Source of the DNA: a virus
Length of the DNA stretch: 20,069 nt
Reading direction: 5' to 3' (one strand)
IMG/VR virus record: IMGVR_UViG_3300028873_000071
Coordinates: 1-20,069 of that record
Positions within the stretch are counted from its first letter, which is position 1, and the number at the start of each line of letters is the position of its first letter. Positions 14,068-20,069 of the stretch are shown piece by piece. A program made the translations under genes and the position numbers. A model generated the notes under the pieces. That model saw only the letters and a program-made list of their open reading frames with translations, had not been told where the DNA came from and made no database searches.

Positions 14068-14270
14068 GACACGTCCCCGCTGGTGTCGGGCGGGCTCATG
14101 CCGAGGATGCTCTTGGCTCCGAGGCCGCCGGCACCCGACGGCGTCAGCTTCGCGTACTGGCTCAGCGTGTGCTGGCCGGCGGCGAGCGTGGAGAGCGCGG
14201 CTCGGTGAGGGAGCAACTCTTCAGTTGCTCCCTTACCAACGTGGTGCGTGACACCGGGGATCCGCGCCAT
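14064..14270 (-). CDS. Small protein of unknown function (68 aa) carrying an embedded hairpin
   Basis: The ATG at 14270 shares one base with the upstream stop (TAATG) and the 3' end overlaps the next gene (TTGA). The product has no recognised domain. It begins MARIPGVTHHVGKGATEELL and is Gly/Ala-rich at the C-terminus (SGAGGLGAKSILGMSPPDTS), similar in style to small phage linker proteins. A 15-bp stem-loop lies inside its early coding part. Coupled junctions on both sides support it being translated. Confidence 0.6.
   Translation of the reverse strand: MARIPGVTHHVGKGATEELLPHRAALSTLAAGQHTLSQYAKLTPSGAGGLGAKSILGMSPPDTSGDVS
14204..14237 (-). promoter_or_regulatory. 15-bp stem-loop inside coding DNA near a gene start
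   Basis: On the minus-strand mRNA GGTAAGGGAGCAACT, loop GAAG, AGTTGCTCCCTCACC gives a 15-pair stem (fourteen Watson-Crick and one wobble) and a 4-nt loop. It lies 33 nt inside the 68-aa gene, covering about residues 12-22. A stem this long is unlikely by chance. No U tract follows, so it is more likely an RNase III or RNA-protein site, or a translational control element, than an intrinsic terminator. Confidence 0.7.
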
Positions 14271-14725
14271 TAGCCGTATGAGGCCGTGACGGTTGGGCCG
14301 GAGACTTGCATGTCGCCGCGCGGACGCGGGACCACAAGATACTGCCCCTGGGTCTTGGCGGTATCGGTCAGGGTGCCGATGAACTTTCCGGTCGCGTCCG
14401 TGATGAGGTCGAAGTATTTCTTCGCCACGAACTCGGTGAGGATCGCTCCGCTCGCGCCGGCGACGAGATCGCCACTGAACGCTGCGGCGGTGAGGTTGGC
14501 GCCCACGGCACTGGACGAGAAGTACGCCGCGAGGTTGAACACCGCGGCCACGTTGTTGCCCTGAGCGTCAACCACTTGGATGGTGTAGATGCACGTATTC
14601 GATCCGCCGACGCCGGGGGCAAACGAGATAACAGTCCCCAGCTCGCTCCATTTGAGGATTTCGACGATCGCCTTCTCCGCGTCTTCGTGGTCGACGCGCG
14701 TCCGGACAGTTGCTCCGATAGTCAT
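14270..14725 (-). CDS. Head or neck structural protein candidate (151 aa)
   Basis: ATG at 14725 with GGAG 9 nt upstream. The protein is moderately acidic with a helical N-terminus (RTRVDHEDAEKAIVEILKWSE). Beta-rich segments follow (VISFAPGVGGSNTCIYTIQVVDAQGN), then an Ala-rich helical part (AAVFNLAAYFSSSAVGANL) and a C-terminal strand-rich end (KFIGTLTDTAKTQGQYLVV). It sits between the portal/FAKGG genes and the scaffold/capsid genes and may be a head decoration or neck component. No named family is recognised. Confidence 0.6.
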   Translation of the reverse strand: MTIGATVRTRVDHEDAEKAIVEILKWSELGTVISFAPGVGGSNTCIYTIQVVDAQGNNVAAVFNLAAYFSSSAVGANLTAAAFSGDLVAGASGAILTEFVAKKYFDLITDATGKFIGTLTDTAKTQGQYLVVPRPRGDMQVSGPTVTASYG

Positions 14726-14753
14726 AGTCGTAGTCTCCGATCAGGATGTTGGG

Positions 14754-14969
14754 TTAGCGGGCCGCGGTTGCGCCAGGCTTCGCGGTGCGGGTCTTCGCAA
14801 ACCCGTACATCTTGGTGGTGCCGCCCTTGGCAAACTTGCCGCCGGCGCCGGACTTCGTGGACGTGATACCCGGCTTCTGGGTGCCAGCGTGCTGCTTGCC
14901 GAACATTTTGGTCGATCCGCCTTTGGCGAACGACGGGCTGCTGCTCTTCATCTCCTTAGTCTTCGCCAT
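14754..14969 (-). CDS. Small basic FAKGG-repeat phage protein (71 aa)
   Basis: ATG at 14969 with a strong Shine-Dalgarno (GGAGA) 6-7 nt upstream. It is very basic and carries two copies of a 20-22-residue unit. Unit 1 is SFAKGGSTKMFGKQHAGTQKPG (about 13-34) and unit 2 is KFAKGGTTKMYGFAKTRTAKPG (about 46-67). This 'FAKGGSTKMFGKQ' protein is a small recurrent companion of portal genes in podoviruses; its function is not known to me. High basic charge and Gly-rich disorder suggest a DNA- or portal-associated virion protein. It follows the portal gene after 21 bp. Confidence 0.75.
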   Translation of the reverse strand: MAKTKEMKSSSPSFAKGGSTKMFGKQHAGTQKPGITSTKSGAGGKFAKGGTTKMYGFAKTRTAKPGATAAR

Positions 14970-14990
14970 AGGTCTCTCCTGTTGTTGGCG

Positions 14991-17057
14991 TTAGCCAGCG
15001 CCGCCAGCGATGCGGGTCCGCGGACCCATATCCTTGGTGACGGTGGATTTCTGCTGGTTGCCCTGCGCCTGCGCGCCGGCGTCTGCCATCTGCTGCTGCG
15101 CGGCCTGGGCCTGCTGTTGTTCTTTGGCCTTGAGCTCGTCGTCCGACGGCACGATGTCGTCGCCGGGGATGCCGATGCCCTGCGCAACGGTGCGCAACAC
15201 CTTGGCGCGGCCCGTGACGCCCATGATCCCCATGTCGATCGGGTTCGCGGTGGCCTGGAGAAATTCCTGTTGGCGGGAGCGCTCGGTCTCGCGCTGGATC
15301 GCGACGTTGACGCCCATCACCCGAATGCTCTCCTCTCCGGTGAGCATGCCCGAAGTGTCGGTGAGCATGATCATGTCGAACAGGTTTCCCAGCAGCGGGT
15401 CAAATACGTCGCGATCGACGTTGGCGGCGACCGTCTGCAAGATCTTCGAGGCGTTGCCCATCAGCATCGCCAGGCCGGACGCCGTGCGCCCTGCCCCGCC
15501 GCTGGTGTTGCCGCTCATATATTTCGGGATGGCGCTGAGCTCGTCCGCCATGTCCGAGAACTTCTGGTAGACCGCAATCAGCTCCTGCGAGTTTGACACG
15601 GGCTGGAAGAAGTCCACTGGCTTCTGCGAGGAGTTCGCCATGGGGTCGGACGTGACCCTCCACCGCTTCCACGGGTAGATGTCTTCGCCGTCTTCGTCGG
15701 GAGCCAGACGATCGGTGTTGACCACGACCTGGGGTCCAGATGCGATCGACAGGTTGTTCACCAGCGTGCGCAGCGTGGCGTTCATGACCTCGCCTATGTC
15801 GCTGAGGATGTCAGGAAGGCCGTTGCCCACCGGCGTGCCGGGAACCTTCTCGAAGGACGTGATGTAGTACGGGTGCCGCTTGCGGGGGCTCGGCGCCAGC
15901 TGCACCTTGATGATGTAGCGGCCGATCAGCCAGGCCTGGACGAAGTAGTCGCGCAGCGGATCGGGGATCTGCTTCGCGGTCATTCCGTAGTCGAGGAGCA
16001 TCTGGCCCTGGATGTTGCCGTGCAGCTCGAGGCAGGAGATCAGCCCCGACTGGTTCATCAGCGGGTTCTCGCGACTCTCGTTGGTCGCGCGCTCGGCGTC
16101 CGTCATGTCCCAGTCGTCGTTGAGGCCGCCCTTACCGTAGTCCTCGAGGACGTGGCGGATGTTCTCGGTGTTGTAGCCCGGCAGATCCAGGAGATCGTTC
16201 AGGTCAGCGCGGGTCAGCCGCGTGCGCTCGATGACAGTGGCGTCCTCGATGTCGCCGACGCCCGGTGTCCACCAGACGTCGAATGGCGATACGCGCATCC
16301 AGAAGAGCCGTGGCTTCTGCTGGACGTTGGCTCTGCCTCCGCGCCAGTCGACCGTGGGCACGATCCGCACGACGGGGCCCTTGATGCAGGCGAAGGGGAA
16401 CAGTGGGAGGTCGACCAGGAACTCGGCGAGAGCCTTGTAGAAGTTGCCCTCAGTCAGCAGCTCGTCGATCTTGTCCTCGGAGATTTTTGCCTGGGCGCCG
16501 GCGCGCTTCTTGGCGGCGCTCAGCGCGGCGCTCATCAGATCGAGCGTGCGGTCGCGAATGGCGTTCACGTCCGGCGGCTTGCCGGCCTTCGCATTGGTCT
16601 GGCACTCGACGCCGACCAGCTCCTGGATCGCGGCGATGATCTCCGGCGGGATGGCCGGATCCTCCGAAGGGTCAAGCCCCCACGGGCGGTCGGGAGAGAG
16701 ATAGACGTCCCTGAGCAGGCTCGTGGCGCCGCGGCATTTCATGGCGATAACACGCGCGAAAACTTCTGAGCCGCCAAACTTCTTGATGTCGGCGAGCTTC
16801 GTCGCGTCGTAGTTGCCGTTGAACGTCCGCAGCGCAGCGAGCAGTCGCTCGGACCAGCCAGCGACCGCGTTGTTGCGGTGCTGCTTCATGATGTCGAACT
16901 GCGTTCGGATATGCCCGGCGAGATTACTCAGCGCGACGGGATCAGTGGCGCTCTGCTCAGCAGCCGCCTTCGCTTCGTCCTGCGCTTTGATCGCGGCATT
17001 GAGCTGCCCCGGCGGGACCACTCGAAGAAGACCGCGTCCCTGAAAATCGTTGGCCAT
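14991..17057 (-). CDS. Portal protein
   Basis: 688 aa starting at ATG 17057, the first gene of the leftward operon. The length and sequence fit the podovirus portal class, the dodecameric DNA channel at the head vertex. Recognisable elements are the KMQ/HRNNAVAGWSERLLAALRTFNGNYDATKL entry near residues 60-90, AMKCRGATSLLRDVYLSPDRPW near 108-130 and the HPYYITSFEKVPGTPVGNGLPD segment near 390-415. FQPVSNSQELIAVYQKFSDMADELSAIPKYMSGN (about 490-525) and a GGAGRTASGLAMLM loop follow, then a Gln-rich C-terminal helix with QQQAQAAQQQ. The Shine-Dalgarno is poor, so translation may be leaderless or weak, as discussed for the upstream gap. Confidence 0.88.
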   Translation of the reverse strand: MANDFQGRGLLRVVPPGQLNAAIKAQDEAKAAAEQSATDPVALSNLAGHIRTQFDIMKQHRNNAVAGWSERLLAALRTFNGNYDATKLADIKKFGGSEVFARVIAMKCRGATSLLRDVYLSPDRPWGLDPSEDPAIPPEIIAAIQELVGVECQTNAKAGKPPDVNAIRDRTLDLMSAALSAAKKRAGAQAKISEDKIDELLTEGNFYKALAEFLVDLPLFPFACIKGPVVRIVPTVDWRGGRANVQQKPRLFWMRVSPFDVWWTPGVGDIEDATVIERTRLTRADLNDLLDLPGYNTENIRHVLEDYGKGGLNDDWDMTDAERATNESRENPLMNQSGLISCLELHGNIQGQMLLDYGMTAKQIPDPLRDYFVQAWLIGRYIIKVQLAPSPRKRHPYYITSFEKVPGTPVGNGLPDILSDIGEVMNATLRTLVNNLSIASGPQVVVNTDRLAPDEDGEDIYPWKRWRVTSDPMANSSQKPVDFFQPVSNSQELIAVYQKFSDMADELSAIPKYMSGNTSGGAGRTASGLAMLMGNASKILQTVAANVDRDVFDPLLGNLFDMIMLTDTSGMLTGEESIRVMGVNVAIQRETERSRQQEFLQATANPIDMGIMGVTGRAKVLRTVAQGIGIPGDDIVPSDDELKAKEQQQAQAAQQQMADAGAQAQGNQQKSTVTKDMGPRTRIAGGAG

Positions 17058-17118
17058 ACGCCGTCTATAGAGTATAGCCGGATGGTCGACAAACTATATA
17101 TGGTATCATGAAAGTATA
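17058..17118. promoter_or_regulatory. Divergent control region between portal and small terminase
   Basis: The 61-bp AT-rich gap is the only place where transcription diverges. On the minus strand TTGTCG (17087-17092) and TATAGA (17064-17069) stand 17 bp apart, a modest sigma-70-type match (4/6 each); a better TATACT box overlaps at 17071-17076 but has no spaced partner. On the plus strand TATCAT (17104-17109) is a possible -10 without a good -35. A 13-bp dyad, ctata-gag-tatag (17065-17077), lies in the same interval and could be an operator. Both starts would sit within a few bases of transcription start, so short or absent leaders are expected. Confidence 0.4.
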
Positions 17119-17598
17119 ATGGCCACCACAACTATTACATCGCCGAGCTTGAGCAACAACAGCATGGTAAAGCTGGCTCGCGAAATTGCGATGGATATTC
17201 ACCCTCTCGAAACTATACTTAAACAGTACTCGATCGACGCCCAATCATGGCTGTCTCTACAGGCAAACCCGAAATTCATTCAGCTGCTTTCGAGCCAGGT
17301 TGAAGAGTGGAATGGGGCCTCAAACACCCACGAACGCGTCCGCGCAAAGTCAGCGGCGATGCTCGAGGAGTGGTTGCCCGAACTAAATAATCGCCTGCAC
17401 GACGCCGACATTGGTCTCCCTGCGAAGGTCGAGGCCGGAAAAATGTTGGGTCGCATGGCCGGCATCGGCGTCCCCAACGTCGACGGCGCGAGCGCCGGCG
17501 AGCGCTTCACCGTGACGATCAATCTCGGCGAAGACCACAAGCTGAGTTTTGAGAAGCAGTTACCCGCGAAGGTAATTGATCACGACCCCGACGAGTAA
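17119..17598 (+). CDS. terS: Putative terminase small subunit
   Basis: 159 aa, first gene of the rightward unit. The core reads LAREIAMDIHPLETILKQYSI, SLQANPKFIQLLSSQVEEWN, THERVRAKSAAMLEEWLPELNNRL, PAKVEAGKMLGRMAGIG and GERFTVTINLG. The succession of a short helix-turn-helix-like N-terminus, central helices and a 'GE-F-ITINLG' strand end is a pattern I associate with small terminase-type proteins preceding HNH and large terminase genes in podoviruses. It would bind the packaging site and deliver DNA to the motor. The shorter ATG at 17164 remains possible but has no better ribosome site. The next gene starts directly after its stop. Confidence 0.62.
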   Translation: MATTTITSPSLSNNSMVKLAREIAMDIHPLETILKQYSIDAQSWLSLQANPKFIQLLSSQVEEWNGASNTHERVRAKSAAMLEEWLPELNNRLHDADIGLPAKVEAGKMLGRMAGIGVPNVDGASAGERFTVTINLGEDHKLSFEKQLPAKVIDHDPDE

Positions 17599-17940
17599 GT
17601 GATCTCCCGAAGCCAGTACCTGAAGAACTGGCGGAAGAACAACGCCGCGCGCATTCGCGCCTACGACAGGCTACGGGCGCCGATGTTGGCGGATCGCCGC
17701 CTCCAGCGGCGGTACGGGATCACGACGAAAGAGCGGAACCGGATGCTGCGGCTGCAAGGCTACCGCTGCGCCGGCTGCCGCAAGAAGAAACAGGGTCATT
17801 GGCACACCGACCACTGCCATCGGACGGAACAAGTCCGAGGCATCCTGTGTCGCCCTTGCAACCTGGCACTCGGTTTTGCCCGCGACGTACCGTCCACGCT
17901 CCGTCGTCTTGCTGACTATCTTGAGAAAGACCACGGATGA
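17599..17940 (+). CDS. HNH nuclease, recombination endonuclease VII type
   Basis: 113 aa starting with GTG directly after the terS stop, and its stop overlaps the large terminase ATG (ATGA). The zinc and beta-beta-alpha-metal signature is clear: C57 and C60 (CAGC), H-T-D-H-C-H (residues 69-74, with D71/H72 as the catalytic pair), then RGILCRPCN (C84, C87, N88). The family resolves branched DNA in T4 (endonuclease VII); HNH proteins next to terminase genes are needed for packaging in some phages such as HK97. The basic N-terminal ~50 residues probably bind DNA. Which of the two roles applies here is not decidable from sequence. Confidence 0.85.
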   Translation: MISRSQYLKNWRKNNAARIRAYDRLRAPMLADRRLQRRYGITTKERNRMLRLQGYRCAGCRKKKQGHWHTDHCHRTEQVRGILCRPCNLALGFARDVPSTLRRLADYLEKDHG

Positions 17941-19382
17941 GCGTCATCAATTTCACGGCGCCGCCGACAGGTGCGCGCTTCATGAAGAGCGCGGCCTTCG
18001 GGCGGTTGCTCGCCGGTCCAGTGGGTTCGGGCAAGACCATCACCTGCCTCTTCGAGCTCTTCCGACGCTCTTGTGAGCAGGCCAAGGCGCCGGACGGCTA
18101 CCGTTACACGCGGTGGGCGATCGTTCGGCAGACGCTGAAGCAGCTGAAGGACACGGTCCTGAAGGACATCACTACCTGGCTCGATGGCATGGCCACGTAC
18201 AAGGTCTCGGAGAATACCATCTACGTCACGATCGGCGACGTGAGGTCTGAGTGGATCCTGATCCCGCTGGACAACATCGACGATCAGCGAAGGCTGCTCT
18301 CCATGCAGCTGACCGGTGCGTGGATGTCGGAGTCGATCGAGATGGACGTGGCGCTCGTCGACGCGCTCGCCGGCCGCCTCGGGAGGTATCCCTCCGCGCA
18401 AATGGGTGGCGCCACTTGGTTCGGCATGATCGCCGACACCAATATGCCCAGCGAGGGATCCGACTGGCACAACTTCATGGCGGTCAACACGCCTATGGAT
18501 TGGCAGATCTTCATCCAGCCGGGTGGCCTCGAGGAGAGCGCCGAGAACCTCAACTGGCTCACGCAGACCAGCGAGACGCTCAAGCTACCCCTGGATGATC
18601 CGCGGCGGATCGCCCAAGGCAGGCTTTACTATGAGCGCCTGGCGCGCGGCCGCGGTACCGACTGGGTGCTTCGTTACGTGCACGCCAAGTACGGCAACGA
18701 TCCGAGCGGCACCGCTGTCTTCCGCGAAAGCTTCAATCGCGGCTTTCACGTCGTCAAGGATCTGCAACCGGTCTCAGGCCATCCTCTTATCGTTGGTCAG
18801 GACTTCGGCCGGGACCCCGGCAGCATCATCTGCCAGCTCGACCACAAGGGCCGCCTCCTGATCCTGGAGGAAGTCGCCGCCGAAGACGTCGGTCTCGAGA
18901 TGCACATCGAGCAGGCGCTGCGGCCGGCGCTAATGGACCCGCGCTACCTGGGTAAGCCGATCGCGATCGTGGGGGATCCATCCGGGATATCGAAGTCGTC
19001 CATATATGAAGAGACGACGTTCGATGTTTTGAAGCGCATGGGGTTCATGGCGTTCCCCGCGCCCACCAACGACATCGACCCTCGACTTCGAGCCGTTGAA
19101 GCGTTCTTGCTCGCGCAGCGCGACGGCGGACCAGCGATCATCTTCGATGAAGACCGGTGCCCGACGTTGATCCAGGCGATGGCCGGCGGGTATCGTTATG
19201 CCAAGACGCGCACCGGACAGCGCAAGCCAAAGCCGGACAAGAACCAGTACTCGCATATCTCGGATGCTCTTCAGTACGCGTGCTTGAGCGCGCACGGCGG
19301 AATGCAGGGGTTGTTCGCGCGCCGCATGGCCGGTAAGGCGACCTCGACGCGCCCCAAGATGACAGCTAGCAGCTGGACTTAG
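17937..19382 (+). CDS. terL: Terminase large subunit
   Basis: 481 aa, the DNA packaging motor with ATPase and headful/terminal nuclease domains. Walker A is GPVGSGKT (27-34). A Walker B-like segment ends in LTGAWMSESIEMD with Glu132 or Glu135 as the likely catalytic acid. The RNase H-like nuclease part has VGQDFGRD (Asp289), the EE pair (311-312) after LLIL, VGDPSG (Asp347) and HISDALQY (Asp443), matching the usual acidic cluster. The length is slightly short but complete. It overlaps the HNH gene start-to-stop (ATGA) and its stop overlaps by 4 bp the stop of the converging minus-strand gene. Confidence 0.92.
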   Translation: MSVINFTAPPTGARFMKSAAFGRLLAGPVGSGKTITCLFELFRRSCEQAKAPDGYRYTRWAIVRQTLKQLKDTVLKDITTWLDGMATYKVSENTIYVTIGDVRSEWILIPLDNIDDQRRLLSMQLTGAWMSESIEMDVALVDALAGRLGRYPSAQMGGATWFGMIADTNMPSEGSDWHNFMAVNTPMDWQIFIQPGGLEESAENLNWLTQTSETLKLPLDDPRRIAQGRLYYERLARGRGTDWVLRYVHAKYGNDPSGTAVFRESFNRGFHVVKDLQPVSGHPLIVGQDFGRDPGSIICQLDHKGRLLILEEVAAEDVGLEMHIEQALRPALMDPRYLGKPIAIVGDPSGISKSSIYEETTFDVLKRMGFMAFPAPTNDIDPRLRAVEAFLLAQRDGGPAIIFDEDRCPTLIQAMAGGYRYAKTRTGQRKPKPDKNQYSHISDALQYACLSAHGGMQGLFARRMAGKATSTRPKMTASSWT

Positions 19383-19699
19383 TTCTTCAGCGTGTCCGTG
19401 TAGTCGCCACCGTCATTGGCGGCGTTGGCGAAGCGCACGTTGAGGAACGCCACCGCGCCCAATGCTTGAGTCACGATCTCGGCGGAGGAGTCGTTCGGCT
19501 CCCAGGTCGTGATGGCGACGCCGCGTTCGTCGACGACGGCCACGGCGCCAAAGCGTACTCGCCCGGCCTTGGCCGCATGCAGCATGCGCTCGAACATCCT
19601 GACGATATCGGGATCCGGTGCGGCGGTTACTTCGGGGGTTACCACCTTCGGTTTGAACGGCAGGATGGTCGCGGTGTCGTTGAGGGTATCGTCGTTCAT
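19379..19699 (-). CDS. Small protein of unknown function (106 aa)
   Basis: Minus-strand gene converging with terL, with stop codons overlapping by 4 bp, and starting 1 bp after the stop of the GNAT gene. The first ~35 residues are low-complexity (Asp/Thr/Pro-rich). The core reads DIVRMFERMLHAAKAGRVRFGAVAVVDERGVAITTWEP, an amphipathic helix followed by two beta strands, then NDSSAEIVTQALGAVAFLNVRFANAAND. The pattern 'A--G-VR--A-V-V---G---T-WEP' recurs in small phage hypothetical proteins. No function can be assigned. Confidence 0.65.
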   Translation of the reverse strand: MNDDTLNDTATILPFKPKVVTPEVTAAPDPDIVRMFERMLHAAKAGRVRFGAVAVVDERGVAITTWEPNDSSAEIVTQALGAVAFLNVRFANAANDGGDYTDTLKN

Positions 19700-19700
19700 T

Positions 19701-20069
19701 TCAAAGGTCCTTCGTCCAGTAGAGGGCGTTTGGGAAGCTCCAGGGGTATATCGGGCTGTACAGTCGGTAGCCCGCGGCGATGATGTTGTTGGCTGAGTAG
19801 GGCCTGTTATGGGTGTCGGTTACGATGCGCTTCCAGCCAACCCGGCGGGCCTTACCCTCGAACGCTCGCATTAGGCGGAGTTGGAGCTTGTTGCCGCGGT
19901 GCTGCTCGAGGATCCCGACGCGCGAGAAGTACCCGATGCCGTCATCTAGGATGGACTCGCCCACGCCGGCGAAGCCGATCGGCTCGTCCTCGAAGTAGGC
20001 CAGCCACCAATATCCCTCACTGAAGTCGGCCATAGGTTCATGCGGGCCAAACGTCCGAAGGTGCAGCGA
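19701..20069 (-). CDS. GNAT-fold acetyltransferase, 5' end beyond right edge
   Basis: The frame stays open from an internal ATG at 20033 through 12 more codons to the right edge, and those codons (RTFGPHEPM) read like GNAT sequence, so I treat the gene as starting outside the window. GNAT landmarks are the WWLAYFEDEPIGFAGVG strands, a VGILEQHRGNKLQLRLMRAFEG segment (the R/Q-x-x-G-x-A/K acetyl-CoA loop: QHRGNK) and the SANNIIAAGYRLY helix-strand near the C-terminus. The substrate is unknown. It appears to be co-transcribed leftward with the 106-aa gene, against the terminase unit. It is a different subtype from the GNAT at 2796-3224. Confidence 0.8.
   Translation of the reverse strand, partial: SLHLRTFGPHEPMADFSEGYWWLAYFEDEPIGFAGVGESILDDGIGYFSRVGILEQHRGNKLQLRLMRAFEGKARRVGWKRIVTDTHNRPYSANNIIAAGYRLYSPIYPWSFPNALYWTKDL

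Noticed and set aside
17111-17121. Perfect TATAAT overlapping the terS start codon
   Set aside because: A promoter there would start transcription inside the gene, and no -35 element is at the proper distance; the match arises from the AT-rich gap plus the ATG.

Overview
This window is a structural and packaging segment of a tailed bacteriophage genome (or prophage) with a short-tailed, podovirus-like virion. By eye it is GC-rich, roughly 60% or more, with a few AT-richer patches. There is no tape-measure, tail-tube or sheath gene. There is instead a 688-residue portal, an HK97-fold major capsid protein, small head-tail adaptor-like proteins, a large nozzle/hub-type protein and Ala/Gly-rich internal virion (ejection) proteins. 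The protein flavour resembles phages of rhizobia-like alphaproteobacteria; that host guess is inference. No integrase, repressor, replication or tRNA gene lies in the window, so lifestyle cannot be decided.

Layout. Two transcription units diverge from a 61-bp AT-rich gap at 17058-17118. Rightward (+): a putative small terminase, a recombination-endonuclease-VII-type HNH nuclease and the large terminase (17119-19382), tightly coupled. Two minus-strand genes converge on them from the right: a 106-aa unknown, and a GNAT acetyltransferase whose start lies beyond the right edge. Leftward (-), one near-continuous run of genes covers 17057 to 1. In transcription order it is portal; a basic FAKGG-repeat protein; a 151-aa head or neck candidate; two small unknowns; scaffold candidate; major capsid protein; two adaptor-type proteins; a group of five fibre/appendage proteins; tail-collar-type fibre; lysis cassette; nozzle/hub; a 63-aa protein; a GNAT acetyltransferase; a 409-aa internal virion protein candidate; and a large Ala/Pro-rich protein cut by the left edge.

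How it fits together. The terminase unit packages DNA through the portal into a head built from capsid and scaffold. Adaptors and nozzle complete the short tail, fibres and collar mediate adsorption, and internal proteins are probably ejected with the DNA. The lysis cassette (holin, signal-anchor-type GH24 endolysin, spanin-like pair with overlapping frames, second holin-like membrane protein) sits inside the structural operon. Its genes and many neighbours are joined by 1-8 nt stop/start overlaps (ATGA, GTGA, TTGA, TAATG). Several starts are GTG or TTG.

Most notable beyond routine annotation: a 20-residue (60 bp) repeat array with a 120-bp dimer period in a fibre gene; a 15-bp stem-loop near the start of a small coding gene; hairpins on both sides of the capsid gene; overlapping spanin-like genes; a low-GC acetyltransferase inside the virion operon; and a recurrent FA-x-GG motif in separate virion-operon proteins. 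I found no CRISPR array, IS element, RNA gene or recognisable defence system. Genes cover almost everything, and the longest gap is the 73 bp at 7732-7804.
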